From contig NC_087074.1 of NCBI RefSeq assembly GCF_026151205.1, forward strand, positions 13,001,182-13,065,181: 64,000 bases of DNA, read 5' to 3'. The DNA is from Bolinopsis microptera (Eukaryota; Ctenophora; Tentaculata; Lobata; Bolinopsidae). Of the stretch, positions 46,601 through 58,600 are shown piece after piece (the stretch's first letter is position 1; every line of letters starts with the position of its first letter). The notes below the pieces were generated by a model that saw only the letters and a list, made by a program, of their open reading frames with translations, was not told the DNA's origin and did no database searches. The translations under genes were made by a program, and so were the position numbers.

Positions 46601-49600
46601 CCCGGTGTAGAGAAAGTAGATCTAAACATATGAGTTTTCACTTCAATTTTATTTAGTAGAACATTTTTCTGCCGATTACATAGCGATAAAAATCAAAGTA
46701 CGAAGGCCCGGCTGCGGCTGCCCAACAAGTGCAAAATGTTTTTAAATTATTCGATTTTATAAATGTCAACGTCTGATGCAGCTTATCATACTTATTCAAA
46801 ACTTCGTCCCAGTAGTCAAGACTGAACATTGCTATTAATGCTTTTAACTACGATATGAATTAAGTTTACACCGTCACCTGACAAGAGATAGCATGCAAGT
46901 TGTAACTGATGCGTTATTTTAGCCTTTCACACAAATCACAGTGCTGGCAAGCACGACCGTTGCATTTATTGTGGGTATACTATGTTCCCCATTTACTATT
47001 ATACCCCCTTTACTATTATACCCCCTTTACTATTATACCCCCTTTGGTACACGTTACAAGCCTCTTTTGTGCACGCGAAGCGTGCACTCCGGCCGGAGGC
47101 GGCGGCCGAAGGCTGCCGCCTCCGGCAGGAGTTTTCCAGGCATTAAGACTCATCGGAAGTCGTTCAGCAGATTTATTTTTAGTTCAAAACATTCTAATTT
47201 GATGTCAAAGATGACAGGAATAAAAAATAGTTATGTTGAGATTTTTAAGAAATTTGCATAAAATACTCGCCAGCACTGTTATACGAAATTCGGTAAAAAA
47301 CCCAAAATCGCCATATTCAGGTGCCTTAAAAACCATGTTAAAATTGAGTTAGAGATCTGAAATTTTTCAGGGCGTCTAGACGTTGACCAAATCGACTGCA
47401 AAAAAAGTTTCAGGTTTCAGGAGCATCGGGAAATGGGTTTTCTAGAACCCCTGTTTTACGATAGATTGTCGTGATACATATATACATATTCAGGGATAGA
47501 CGCTTTGCCAGTCAATTGTAGCCTGTATTTAAGTGTCCATAGATTCAAAAGTATAAAAGATACAGCCATTTCCGACCACAGGTCTTGCAAATAATTGTTT
47601 ACACTTTAGTTTACATTGTATACAAAAATTATTTGACGTCATAAACACCCCTTGATGACGTCATCAAGTTAACCGTTTTTAAAACTTGATTTTTGACAAA
47701 GTAATAACTTTTAAAATTAATTTTAAACCATTAAGGAGTAACTTTATTCAAAATCTAAGGAAATTTACACCTTAGATAATTGTTCAAGCATTCTGAAAAT
47801 CTACCGGAAAGTTTTTTTAGCTTGCTCCTTCATAAAGATATTCGTCATTGAAGTTTGTGCTTTTTTGAAGAATTATTTTATAAAAACGTCAATTTTGCGA
47901 TTTAGTATTCTCTGGTGTTGGGCCATGCCTTGGGTTGTGGAGCTCAGTTCTGCTTCCTATAGGTATAAATTGTGCATTAGGCTAGTTTTAAAGTTAAAAA
48001 TCGAAAAGTTGCACACGTGGGGACACGCCCAAATTGATAGAAAATTGCTAAAATCACTGAAAATTGCTGTTTTCGTCATTTTCTGTCAACTTTAGATTGC
48101 CGTTGTGATTACAGTTCTTCTTGAAATACTTTGAAACTTTGCATGCTTATCAAGCTATATATAAAACAATTACATGCAAAAATTTACGGCGATTCAATAT
48201 TGGATGTGCACGCAATGTCCGCTCAAAGTTTTCACGTGCGAAAGGTGAGAATTTTGCTCATTCGTGATTTCCAACAAATTCTGCTTAATGCCACGACAGT
48301 TTAATGGCATTATATATGAATTTAATGCCAACTTGAATGAGTACTAAGTGGCATATTCAGTCAGTGATCGACCGATATGCTTCCCTAAAGACAAGGAAAT
48401 GTTTTTAAAGGAAAAATTTCGAAATCGTTGAAACTTCCTCCTTATTAATGAAGATATCAGTTTATATTTCGACTTTATAAAATACCCTGACATAATAATC
48501 AAAAAGAGATGATATTTTACCAAAACCCATAATCATGGGTAGAGTGGACCGCTGCCAGTGTCTCTCTTTCCCAAACAAAAGGAAATGATATTAATTTGAT
48601 TGACCGTTCTCAAATGCAAAATGATACCGAGAATGAAATCGGTCGCTCGCTTTTCCCATTTATTTACAATTGTAATAGATTAAGAAGAACTACCCAAAGG
48701 CAGCTGTACTCGGCAATAAAGATTCAATAAACTTAAGCTTATTCAATAAGTAATAACTACCACCCTTGTCCCTTACCCCGAAATACTAGGTATCGACCCG
48801 AACGCAACCCAAAGAGATTTTTACAGCATCTGATTGATGTAATCAATCGAAACTTATTTATACAATTCGTAAGCCGTGAATGAATGGGAAAAGCGAGCGA
48901 CCGATTTCATTCTCGGTATCATTTTGCATTTGAGAACGGTCAATCAAATTAATATCATTTCCTTTTGTTTGGGAAAGAGAGACACTGGCAGCGGTCCACT
49001 CTACCCATGATTATGGGTTTTGGTAAAATTGTACATACATTAGTACAGAAAATGTGGTGTTCATCTCAACAGCAGTGGTTTAAAACGTTATAGAAATGTC
49101 TGCCATTGTAACTTAGATGGTATTTACTATTTGAGCTGTGAAACTTCAGCTTTGTGACCACTTATAACTATTTAACAACTAACGAGACATGTAACAATAC
49201 TTCAAGTAACAAAGTATATCACCTGTTCGCTGTCTTGATCCTGGATGCTATCCTCACATCTGACTATTTCCTCCTGACACAGCTCCATCTTCCCCCTCAA
49301 CTCCCGGATCCTACTCTCAAACCCTGATATCTCCTTGTTATCTTCCTTTACTTGTGTCAGGTGTTTCGCTTTCTCTTCCTCGGGCGATAGCTGGGCTTCT
49401 TCTGCTATTTCTGATGGTTGAATAAGAGTTGTCAACTTTCACAGCAAATGTGACCTTTAGAGTTATAAAATTAATTGACATGTTTTATGTTTTGCCTGAA
49501 GGTTATTAAAATGTTTATACGAACTTTATTAGCCCCTTCCAACCCCTCCCACTCCCCATTAAATAATATTAATGGACCTTCTTTGAGACCGCTCCTCTTA

Positions 49601-52600
49601 TCGACCAGGTCATTAATCCTACAGTTTACTTCAAAGGCTCTCTGCTTCAAAGGATTAGATTCTAGCTCCGTTTGCAACGTAACCTCTTTACTGGCTAACG
49701 TGTCTACCTGTGAAGTATATCATGAGAATTTATATAACTGTAATTCCTGAATCGTGGAATAAATCTTATTCAGAATAGTGAGATACCTTTTGAAGCACAA
49801 TAAAAAGTACCTTTTAGTCTTGTGAAACATCTAGAAACTTCCTTGACATATACATTAAAATCATCCCCGTGATTTAAATTGTTGACACATTTAAACCTGG
49901 TATTCACCTGGCTCTGCAGCTGTTCAGCTTTCTGCTGCAACTCAAAGTTAGCCTCCTTCATTTGCATGTACTTAGCTTGACTATCGTAGTCTAGCCCTTG
50001 TAGCAACTGGTTTGTAGCTTCCCTCTGTTTCCTGATTTCTGCTTCCAACTGAGGTATTTTATTGTCAATCACCGTTTTTCACAGTGATCAATGGTAGGTA
50101 TTGTTGTAACAGTTTATTCACTAACACGAATTGCGTTTACATAAATAGACGAAGCGGGGGGGGGGCCAATGGCATAAAATGGCATAAAATGGCATAAAAT
50201 GGAGACTTTTTCTATGGAGAAAATGGAAAAACCCATGAGTAATTCTCCATTTTCTCCATTTTATGCCATGAATTTTGTCTTCGAAATTTCATCTTTAACA
50301 CCATTTAACACCTAAATTGGACATCCTAACATTGGACATATAACAAGCTTATGAAAGCTCATAGTAGGCTACTAGATGCTTATACTAGATTAGTAGAGGC
50401 ACACTTCAGGCAAACTCATAATTACTGAAGCCTAGCGTAAAGTTATTTCTACAGGCTACAGCAGGAGTGAGTAATAGGGGAGAGTAATAGGCACTGAGTA
50501 GTGAGACCTACATCCTCGACAGTCGAAACAAGCTCGCACTGCAAAGGGGAGGCCTGCCTTCCGAGATCGCATTACCAGGGGGAAGCATCGAGTCCAAATT
50601 TGTGTATCGAGGGGTAGGTGCAGACTTCGATAAACCGAAAAACCAAAAAAATATTTTCGGCTTATAATGAAGAGGGTAGCATGAAACGTGGAGAAAAGTG
50701 GTTTTTAGAAAAACTTTGAAAAATTTTGACTTAGAAAATTTTCGGCCCGAGTCATTCTCGATATGTCGATACGTACCTCTCGTATCGAGAGCTCCCGATT
50801 CCGAGCTCGTGTTGCAAAGAGGAGGCCTGCCTTCCGAGATCGCATTACCAGGGGGAAGCCTCGAGTCCAAAATTGTGTACCGAGGGGTAATTTCTAAGTC
50901 AACATTTTTCAAAGTTTTTCGTAAAAACACTTTTCTCCACGTTTCATTTTTTGAACATTTAAAATATAATTTGGAACATTACAGTAACGTTATTCAAATC
51001 TCAAACAGAGAAAAGTATATTTCAAAGCTTTACGTGTTTTGATCATATGATTATGGGTGTATAGTGATTTTGATTGCATAAATTTGATTGGGCAGTGATG
51101 GTGAGTGAGAAGATGATGGGAGTGCCAGCCAGTAACTCTGTCAAATGAACAGCCCACTGAGGAGTGGGTGAGCGCAAGCGCGAGAACGGCAGAGAGGGTG
51201 GCATAAAACGGAATACACGGCCACAGAAAAGACACAGAAACTAAACCGTGCGCGGTAAGTTAGCCAGTGTCTGAGAGCTAGTGTTGCCCGGCAGGAGGCA
51301 TCCAAAAGAGGTGCCGTGGTGAACTGTGGAGGCTAAGTTCGAATGCAAGGCGAAGCAACTCAAACTGATGATGAAGAGGTAGACTGAACGGGAAGTGAAG
51401 AAAAAGGAAAAGGAAGGATCCAGCTGAGGTCTGGCTCATGTCAGGAAGTGATGAAAACCTCACAGACAAAATCATCCGTGGCTGTCTACCCCGTACGTAG
51501 GCAGTGTCCGAGATTTCAGGCATCAGGATACACTGAAACAGTGCAGAGCTGATTACGACCAGGGTCCTCGCGGATACCCCGCCTCGGAGGTCGAGCCAAT
51601 GCCCTGCTTTCGATACTTACAGGGTGAGTTGAAAATAGTGTGTGGAAAGTAAATGGCTCAAATTTTTTTGACAAATGAAATTTCCACTTTATTTTTGCAT
51701 ATTTAGGTAATGAAAATATATACTTTTTATAATAATACAATTAAAATACTTAATAATTAATAATTTGCATAACCCATCGTCCTTTATTAGCTAGGACATA
51801 TTGATAACGTGTAAGACAATTGTCTTTGGCCGACTTGACTGTATTATGGGGGCAGGGGGGTCTTCATGGAAATTGTCTCAAAATCGACTTTTTAGTTAGT
51901 TGTTTCTGATAGAGGGGAGTAATATCTATCAGATGCTTTTGATGCCGTGGAAAAATATCGTTCCTAGCCGAAATTATTGCCGGTCAAAGGTCAGCGCGTG
52001 TGTGGTAATTGTATTGCGCGAGCGATTTTTGATCGCGTGCCCTGAAAATCGAGTCTAAAAATCTATTTTCTCCTACATTTTTTGAGCAATCACCCTGAAA
52101 CTTTCAGTATATGTTCTAAGGATCATTTAGAAGAGATGAGCCAGACAGAATTTTGAGATAGGCCTTTAAAAAATTTTTATTTGATTTTGAAAATCTTGGA
52201 CCTCGTTTTTTATATCCTGAAAGTTTCAGGGTGATTGCTTAAAAAATGTAGGAGAATATAGATTTTTAGACTCGATTTTCAGGGCACACGATTTGAGAAC
52301 ACCATTAGGACGAATTTAAGATTTTTTGGAAAACTGCCAAAAATCAACCAAATTATGATTTAGAATCAAATGAGAGGCAAGAATGAAATATGTAAAGTTT
52401 ATGAACTGATAGCAATTCACCTTTCAAAATTTGCTCCTTCATAAAAAAAATTATCGATTTTTACTTTCCACACACTATTTTCAACTCACCCTGTATGTCT
52501 ACTGGTGGAACCTTCATATTTTCTCTACTAGCAGTCACTGTAACCCTATCACTCGGAAGGCCCCACAGCTCCTACATGGACGCACGGCCGGGAGCCCATG

Positions 52601-55600
52601 TAGGGATAAAAGTGAACGCAAGCCTTCCATCACATCCATCACAGATTCAAAGTTGGGAGGAGAAAAGGGAGGAGAGGAAAAAAGAAAAAATAATACAAAA
52701 AAAGAAAACTGAGAAAGGAAACTAATTATCTGCTTTCAGACTGTCTTTGAAGTTGAGGGTTAGTCTGTAGATCTTGTTAATGGTGCTGGTTGAGAGTTTG
52801 ATCAAACTTACGTCCTCATCACTGGGAGTATCCTTGCAATCAGACTGCGACATGAACGTGGAGGCAAGATTGAAGCTACCATTACCAACATTGTTGAGTA
52901 GGTTTCCACTGAGATTTTGAAATTTGTCCCTAGGACCCTTCCCTAGGGGGCAGAAATGGAGCATATGATTCTCGTCCTCGATGAATAGCTGGTTGTTGTT
53001 AAGCTCGCAATAGTTGCAGGTCCTTTCATCAATTGGAGTTTGGTCATATCTCCCCCTTTCAATTCTAAGGTGATGCGAACTGGACCGAATCTGTGTGGTT
53101 GCCCTTCTGTCCTGAAAAGACCTAGCATAGGTTAGATATGGCTCTCATGCAAATTCTGTTTTGACTTCACTGTAGAATGATAGCTTTCTAGAATCTTTCA
53201 CAAGAGAACCCCAGGAATCGCGGAACTTTTTTTTCAGGTTCTCTGTGATCAAATCAGGGCTGCAGGAGTCTGCAAGTGAGGTTGCGTTCAACAGCGACGA
53301 TGAATTCCTTTCAAGAAGGTCGATGTTGTTGAATGATTTGATGATTGATTCGATGCCTACAAACCATGACAATTTGAGGTTAATCTGCTCAGTCATTGCA
53401 GCTTTGACTAGTTGTGTAGAGGGGAGGCTCATAACTCTTTTGAAATATTTAGTACTCAGTTTCAACATTTCAATAATGATTGGGTATGAGCCAGTTTCTC
53501 CCCAGGCTGTAGCATTGACTGCCCTTCTGTTTATACCAAGAAGGTATTTTAGGTGTCGTAGATGCACTTGCTCAAGTTGCTGTTTAGCGATGTGAGAGAC
53601 CGCATGATGAAGATTGTGAAACTTGCTGAAGCTAGAGAGGACCTTATTGACGGTGGGTAGAACCGGGGCCCAAACTTGACAGCCGTAAAGTAGAATTGGC
53701 TTAACAAGGGTGTTAAATAATTTGTTAAGGCAGGATGCATCAACGAATCTCCGGTCTATAGTGCTTCTCAAGCTGAAGTAAGCTCCAAGTCCTTTACGGT
53801 ATAGAGAGTCAGTTGCTTGCCGAAATTTCCCTGTGATGCTTATAATAATCCCAAGATAGCAGTAGCTGGAGACCATCTCGATATCTCTTTCGTGAATGGA
53901 AGGACGCCAATTTGGAATGTCTGGTCCTTTGCCATTGAAGACCATGAATTTGGTTTTGGAGATATTGATTTCCAGACCCCATTCGTTACAGTAGTCCCCA
54001 ATAATCGTAAGCAACTTTTGGAGAGACTCAGGATCTAGGCCGAGGATTACTAGATCATCAGCCCACGCTAGGTGAGTCACTGAAAGTCCAGCGAGTGTCG
54101 GACAGTTCGCAGTAGCTTCGTTAAGGAGGTCAGAAAGCTTTTTAAAGTAAACTTTGAAAAACTCTGGGCTAAGTGGGTGTCCTTGTTCAGTTCCTTTAAG
54201 GATCTTGAATGCTTCACTTATTTTACCATTCATCTTGATATGACCCTCTGATTTGCTGTACATGTCTTTGATGATGTCGTAGTAGCCACCATTGACACCA
54301 TAGCAGGCTAGTTTGAACATGAGAGCTTGTCTGCAGACTAGATCGAAAGCTTTGCGAAGATCAATGAACACTGCATATATTTTACTTTTGACTTTCTTGT
54401 ATTTTTCTATGGTGGACATCAGCGTAAATATATGGTCATTGCATTGACTTCCTTTGGTAAAGCCTGCTTGGTTGGGTGGATCAGGATGTGAGATTTGGCG
54501 GTGATTAACGAGCCGAGATAGCAGCATCGTAGAGAGCAGTTTTCCGATACAGCTACAGACTGCTATTGCTCTATAGTTGTCAGGGTTCCTGATGCACCCT
54601 TTTTTGTGAATTGGTGTGATCACACTTTTGCTCCAGAGGTAGACTCCTGTCTCCAGGCACAAATTGAAGAGTTTGAGGAGGAGCGACTTCATATTCATGC
54701 TCAGACCCCGGAGCATTTCATTGCTGATGTGGTCAAAAGAAGATGCTTTGCCCGATTTGAGTTCGCCTAGCGCAGCGTTCAGCTCATCCGATGTAAATGG
54801 GCTGTTCAGTGACTCATTAGGGGCAGATCCCTCGGATAGGGCGTTGGCTTCTTCGAGGAGAGCTCTTTTAGTGAGAGTGTCTACGGTTGGATGATTGTCA
54901 GAATATAGCTCAGAGTAGAACTGATGGAAAGAGTTGAGTTGCTCCGTTTCAGTTTGGACTTCTTCCTTCTTGTAGTTCTTAAGCTTCTTGAAATCTCTCC
55001 AGGATATAGTTTTACCGTTTTTAATCTTCTTGTTAAGACTATTGAAGAAGTCATCCCTTTTCTTATTGACAATCTTTCGGTACCCTTTAGAGTTGGCACG
55101 ATGCCGTGTTTTGATTCTCTGGTTATCAGGATTATTGTCGACAATTTTTATTGACCGTTTGAAAAGGCGTCGTGCAGTGTGACACTTACCGTCAAACCAT
55201 GAGGCGAACTTAGGTTTTGGATTCTTAGTTTGTTTAGAGATATCGAACTCTTTTTTAGCGACATCGTTTATGAGTTCTGTAATCTGCCTATTCAGTGCTT
55301 CAACTGCCTCATGGGTTTTTGGAGTGGATTCGACATCTTTGGTCAGTTGGGAGATTCTTTGAATGAACTCAGGCTGTTCAAATGATTTTGTGAAGTTGGC
55401 TAAACCCTCTTCTGTGATCTTGTATCGAAAGGGAGCTTCCTCGTAGATACTGGTGGGAGCTTGACTATTCCTTTGAGGGGCCCTTCGTCTATGCCAAAGG
55501 CTGAGTAAGATTGGATTGTGATCGGAGAACAGAGTGTGCTCACCCACTGAGAGGCTCTTGACACGGTGAAGAAAGGATGTTGATGCAATGAAGTAGTCCA

Positions 55601-58600
55601 CTACGCTGTTTCCGTTCCACTTGTAGCATGTGTATTTTCCAGCAGAGTCACCGATGGTACGTCCATTAAGGATCAGGAGGTTTTGTGATCCACAGAGGTC
55701 AAGCAAAAGGTTTTTGTGTCTATTGGTAATTTTGTCCTGGCTGTTCCTATTTTGAGATATAGGTGCCACGTCAGGTATAACCATGAAGTCGGAAGACCTG
55801 CCAGTTTCTGGAAAGAGCTCGAATTCGTCCGCTCTGTCATACATATGAAAATCTGGAGCTACTCCTATCCTGACATTAAGGTCACCAAGAAGTAATAGCT
55901 CATCACTGGGGTTATTCTTGATGCTGGCTATTTTTTCCTGAAGGGCATCAAAGTTTGCCTCGGAGCAGTTAGTGCGGTTTTTCTGTTTGCTATTTGTAGG
56001 TGGGATGTAGCTATTGACAACAAAGGTGTTGAGATTGCTGTCGGGATCAGTGATTTTAACAATGACAATATTCATTGTATGGTCCGCAGTGAGTGTGCAT
56101 TTATCCAGAGAGAAATATTCCACAATTGTGTTCCTAACCAAAGTGGTTACTCCTCCTCCTTTACCTGATTTGCGGATGTCACTATAGGATTTGTATCCTT
56201 TCAGGGAAACTTCGCATCCGGTTTCTTGGAGGCAGATTATATCATTTGGACTGATGATTTTGACAAATTCGGGATCCTCAACTTTGTTTCCGAGCAAGCC
56301 ATGAATGTTTGCAACATTCCAGGAAATTATACCGTTGACGATGTTCATCAGTCAGGTATAGAAGATGAGAGAGGCAAGAGGAGAGGAGGAAAGAAGAAGA
56401 GAACTCGGAAGACTTGGAGGAGCTGAGAATGAGAGACTAGAATTCAAGTACGGTCCCTGCTAAATGTACTATTGAGACTTGTCTTGAAGTTTCCCATGAT
56501 TACTCTGATACCTCTGTCATTTAGATGAGGTTGATCTGGGACAAACAGATAGTCGTGTGGGATATCCGATCCCCCCGGGTAGAAGTTGTTGTTTCTGTTT
56601 TCTCTTGATCTCATCCAGAAATCAGCCTTTTCACTGTCATCTTTAAGATTTCTGATTGCCTCTGTGATGAGTCGACTATTTTTACCCCATTCCTCTCCAG
56701 GATGGTCGCGCAGAAAGGGGTGAGAGATGAATATTTGGCAGTGTTGTGAGGTCTGTCTAAGGATCTTTTCAGTAGACTTGATTAATGATCCCACCACAAT
56801 ATCAGCCTTGTTGCCTTCCAGGATGTCCCGAGTACCAAGGTGAATGTACACTGCATCTGGATTGAGGTTTGAGATCTCTTCTACTGTTCGTTCGAGGCAC
56901 GAGTCAAGTTCTTTCAAACTTGGCCTGTATATTACAGAGACATTGTACCTCTTTGGAAACTCGTCAGGTTTAAAGCTTCGCATGGTCGAGTCACAGAGGA
57001 GAACAATTTTCTGTTGGCGCTGTACTGGGTTACTCGCTCTTTTGGATCTCCCTGTGCAAAAGAGCATGGTACCTTGTTCATTTTAAGCCGAAAATATTTT
57101 TTCGGTCAAAATTTTTCAAATTTTTTCTGAAAACCGCTTTTCTCCACGTGTTTTATGCTACTCTGTTCATTATTTGCCGCAAATATTTTTTCGGTTTTTC
57201 GAAGTCCACACCTTCCCCTCGATACACAATTTTGGACTCGAGGTAATGCGATCTCGGAAGGCAGGCCTCCCCTTTGCAACACGAGCTGGGAATCGGGAGC
57301 ACTCGATACGGGAGGTACGTATCGTAAATGACTCGGACCGAACATATTCTAAATCAACATTTTTCAAAGTTTTTCTGAAAACCACTTTTCTCCATGTTTC
57401 ATGATACTCTGTTCATTATTGGCCGAAAATATCTTTTTTTTAATAATTTTTCTCGAAATTCTAAATTTTTCAGGTTTTCAATGGCATAAAATGGCATAAA
57501 ATGGCATAAAATGGAGACTATTTCTATGGAGAAAATGGAAAAACCTATGAGTAATTCTCCATTTTTGCCATTGGCCCCCCCCCCCCCCCCCCGACGAAGC
57601 AAATCGCCCATGAGTCAAAAGTATTAATATTACGGACAAAATTTTGAACAAACCTGAGAAACTTGATTTTCCTTCTCCCTCTTCTCACCGAAGAGTATTT
57701 CAACACCTTTGCTGTCTCTGTTGTTTTGTCCTTGCAATTCCTTGCAGTCTTCTGCAATCTCTTCAACATCAGTGTTTGTGTTGATCTTGTCTATGAGCAG
57801 GTTGTAGTCTGCTAGTTCGCCCTAGTTAAAAATAGTCTTTCAAACTCATGTAAATCTTTAATTTGACATATTGCGAAGTAGTGAGAAATGAGGCCAACAC
57901 AAGTTTACTGAAAACATTTCAAAGTTCGTGATCCAGCACAAAAATTGCAAAACAAATACGGTTGAAAAGAAAGTTCAATAAGTATTAATTGCTCGATCTT
58001 CATCTCACCTGGCGTTCTTTGAGTTGCTGAGCCAGTGTCTCTGCTCTTCTCTCGAATGTTAAATAAGTGGCATTCTCTGCATTTAGAGCTCCACTTTCCT
58101 TTTCCATAACATTTATTTCATCCTGCAATTCTTTGATCTTCGATCTTAGTATTCCAGAATAGTAGCTGGCATCCAGAACCTGACGCTGTGGACCCAATGC
58201 TCCAGTCTTTACTCCCGATAAGCCCTGAAAGTAGTGTAATTTACACTTTCTAGATCATAAGCTATATTATTATGGTCAATTCATTGTCAAAACCTTAAAA
58301 GAAAGAGACTCACTGAGCAAAATTTGACTGATTACATCTATGACAGTCACTAATTAGCAGTATTTTTAATCGTCAAAATCAGTTTCCGTCTCCTTCTCAT
58401 TTACAATAACTAGCAGGAACCTGTCTAACCCTATAGTGGTGTCAAGACTCAAGAGACTAAAATAATTATTATCTATTTAATTCGCGTTTTTGACACCAAT
58501 TGGGGCACTAAAATTCTTATTCTTTGGCCAATTTTTTATTTTTTCATGCTGATTTAAAGGCCTTTAAAGCATTTGAACCAGTCAAAAAAGTTTAAGTTGT

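Larger units (their letters stand above)
50156..57592. mobile_element. 7.4-kb composite element: LINE cassette between DNA-transposon-like ends
   Basis: Seen: an 8-bp direct duplication, gacgaagc, at 50148-50155 and 57593-57600 borders the insert. The ends are inverted: a G run, then ccaatggcataaaatgg at the left and its near-complement (ccattggcccc...) at the right. Each end also holds a 110-bp palindromic module with three aatggcataa units. Subterminal blocks at 50500-50960 and 57080-57430 are inverted copies of one another (aggcctgccttccgagatcg). Between them, on the minus strand, are an SGNH-esterase ORF and an endonuclease-reverse-transcriptase ORF, plus a nested mariner-like element. 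It fills nearly all of the 7605-bp IFT74 intron. Either a LINE inserted into a DNA element, or a unit that moves together. Confidence 0.75.

Noticed and set aside
46909-47261. Two overlapping ORFs of about 100 codons
   Set aside because: They cross tandem tactattatacccc repeats and GC hairpins of a likely mobile element.
50508-51042. ORFs of 114-140 codons on both strands
   Set aside because: They lie in the inverted subterminal block and recur in the other arm near 57106-57404, so they are repeat by-products.
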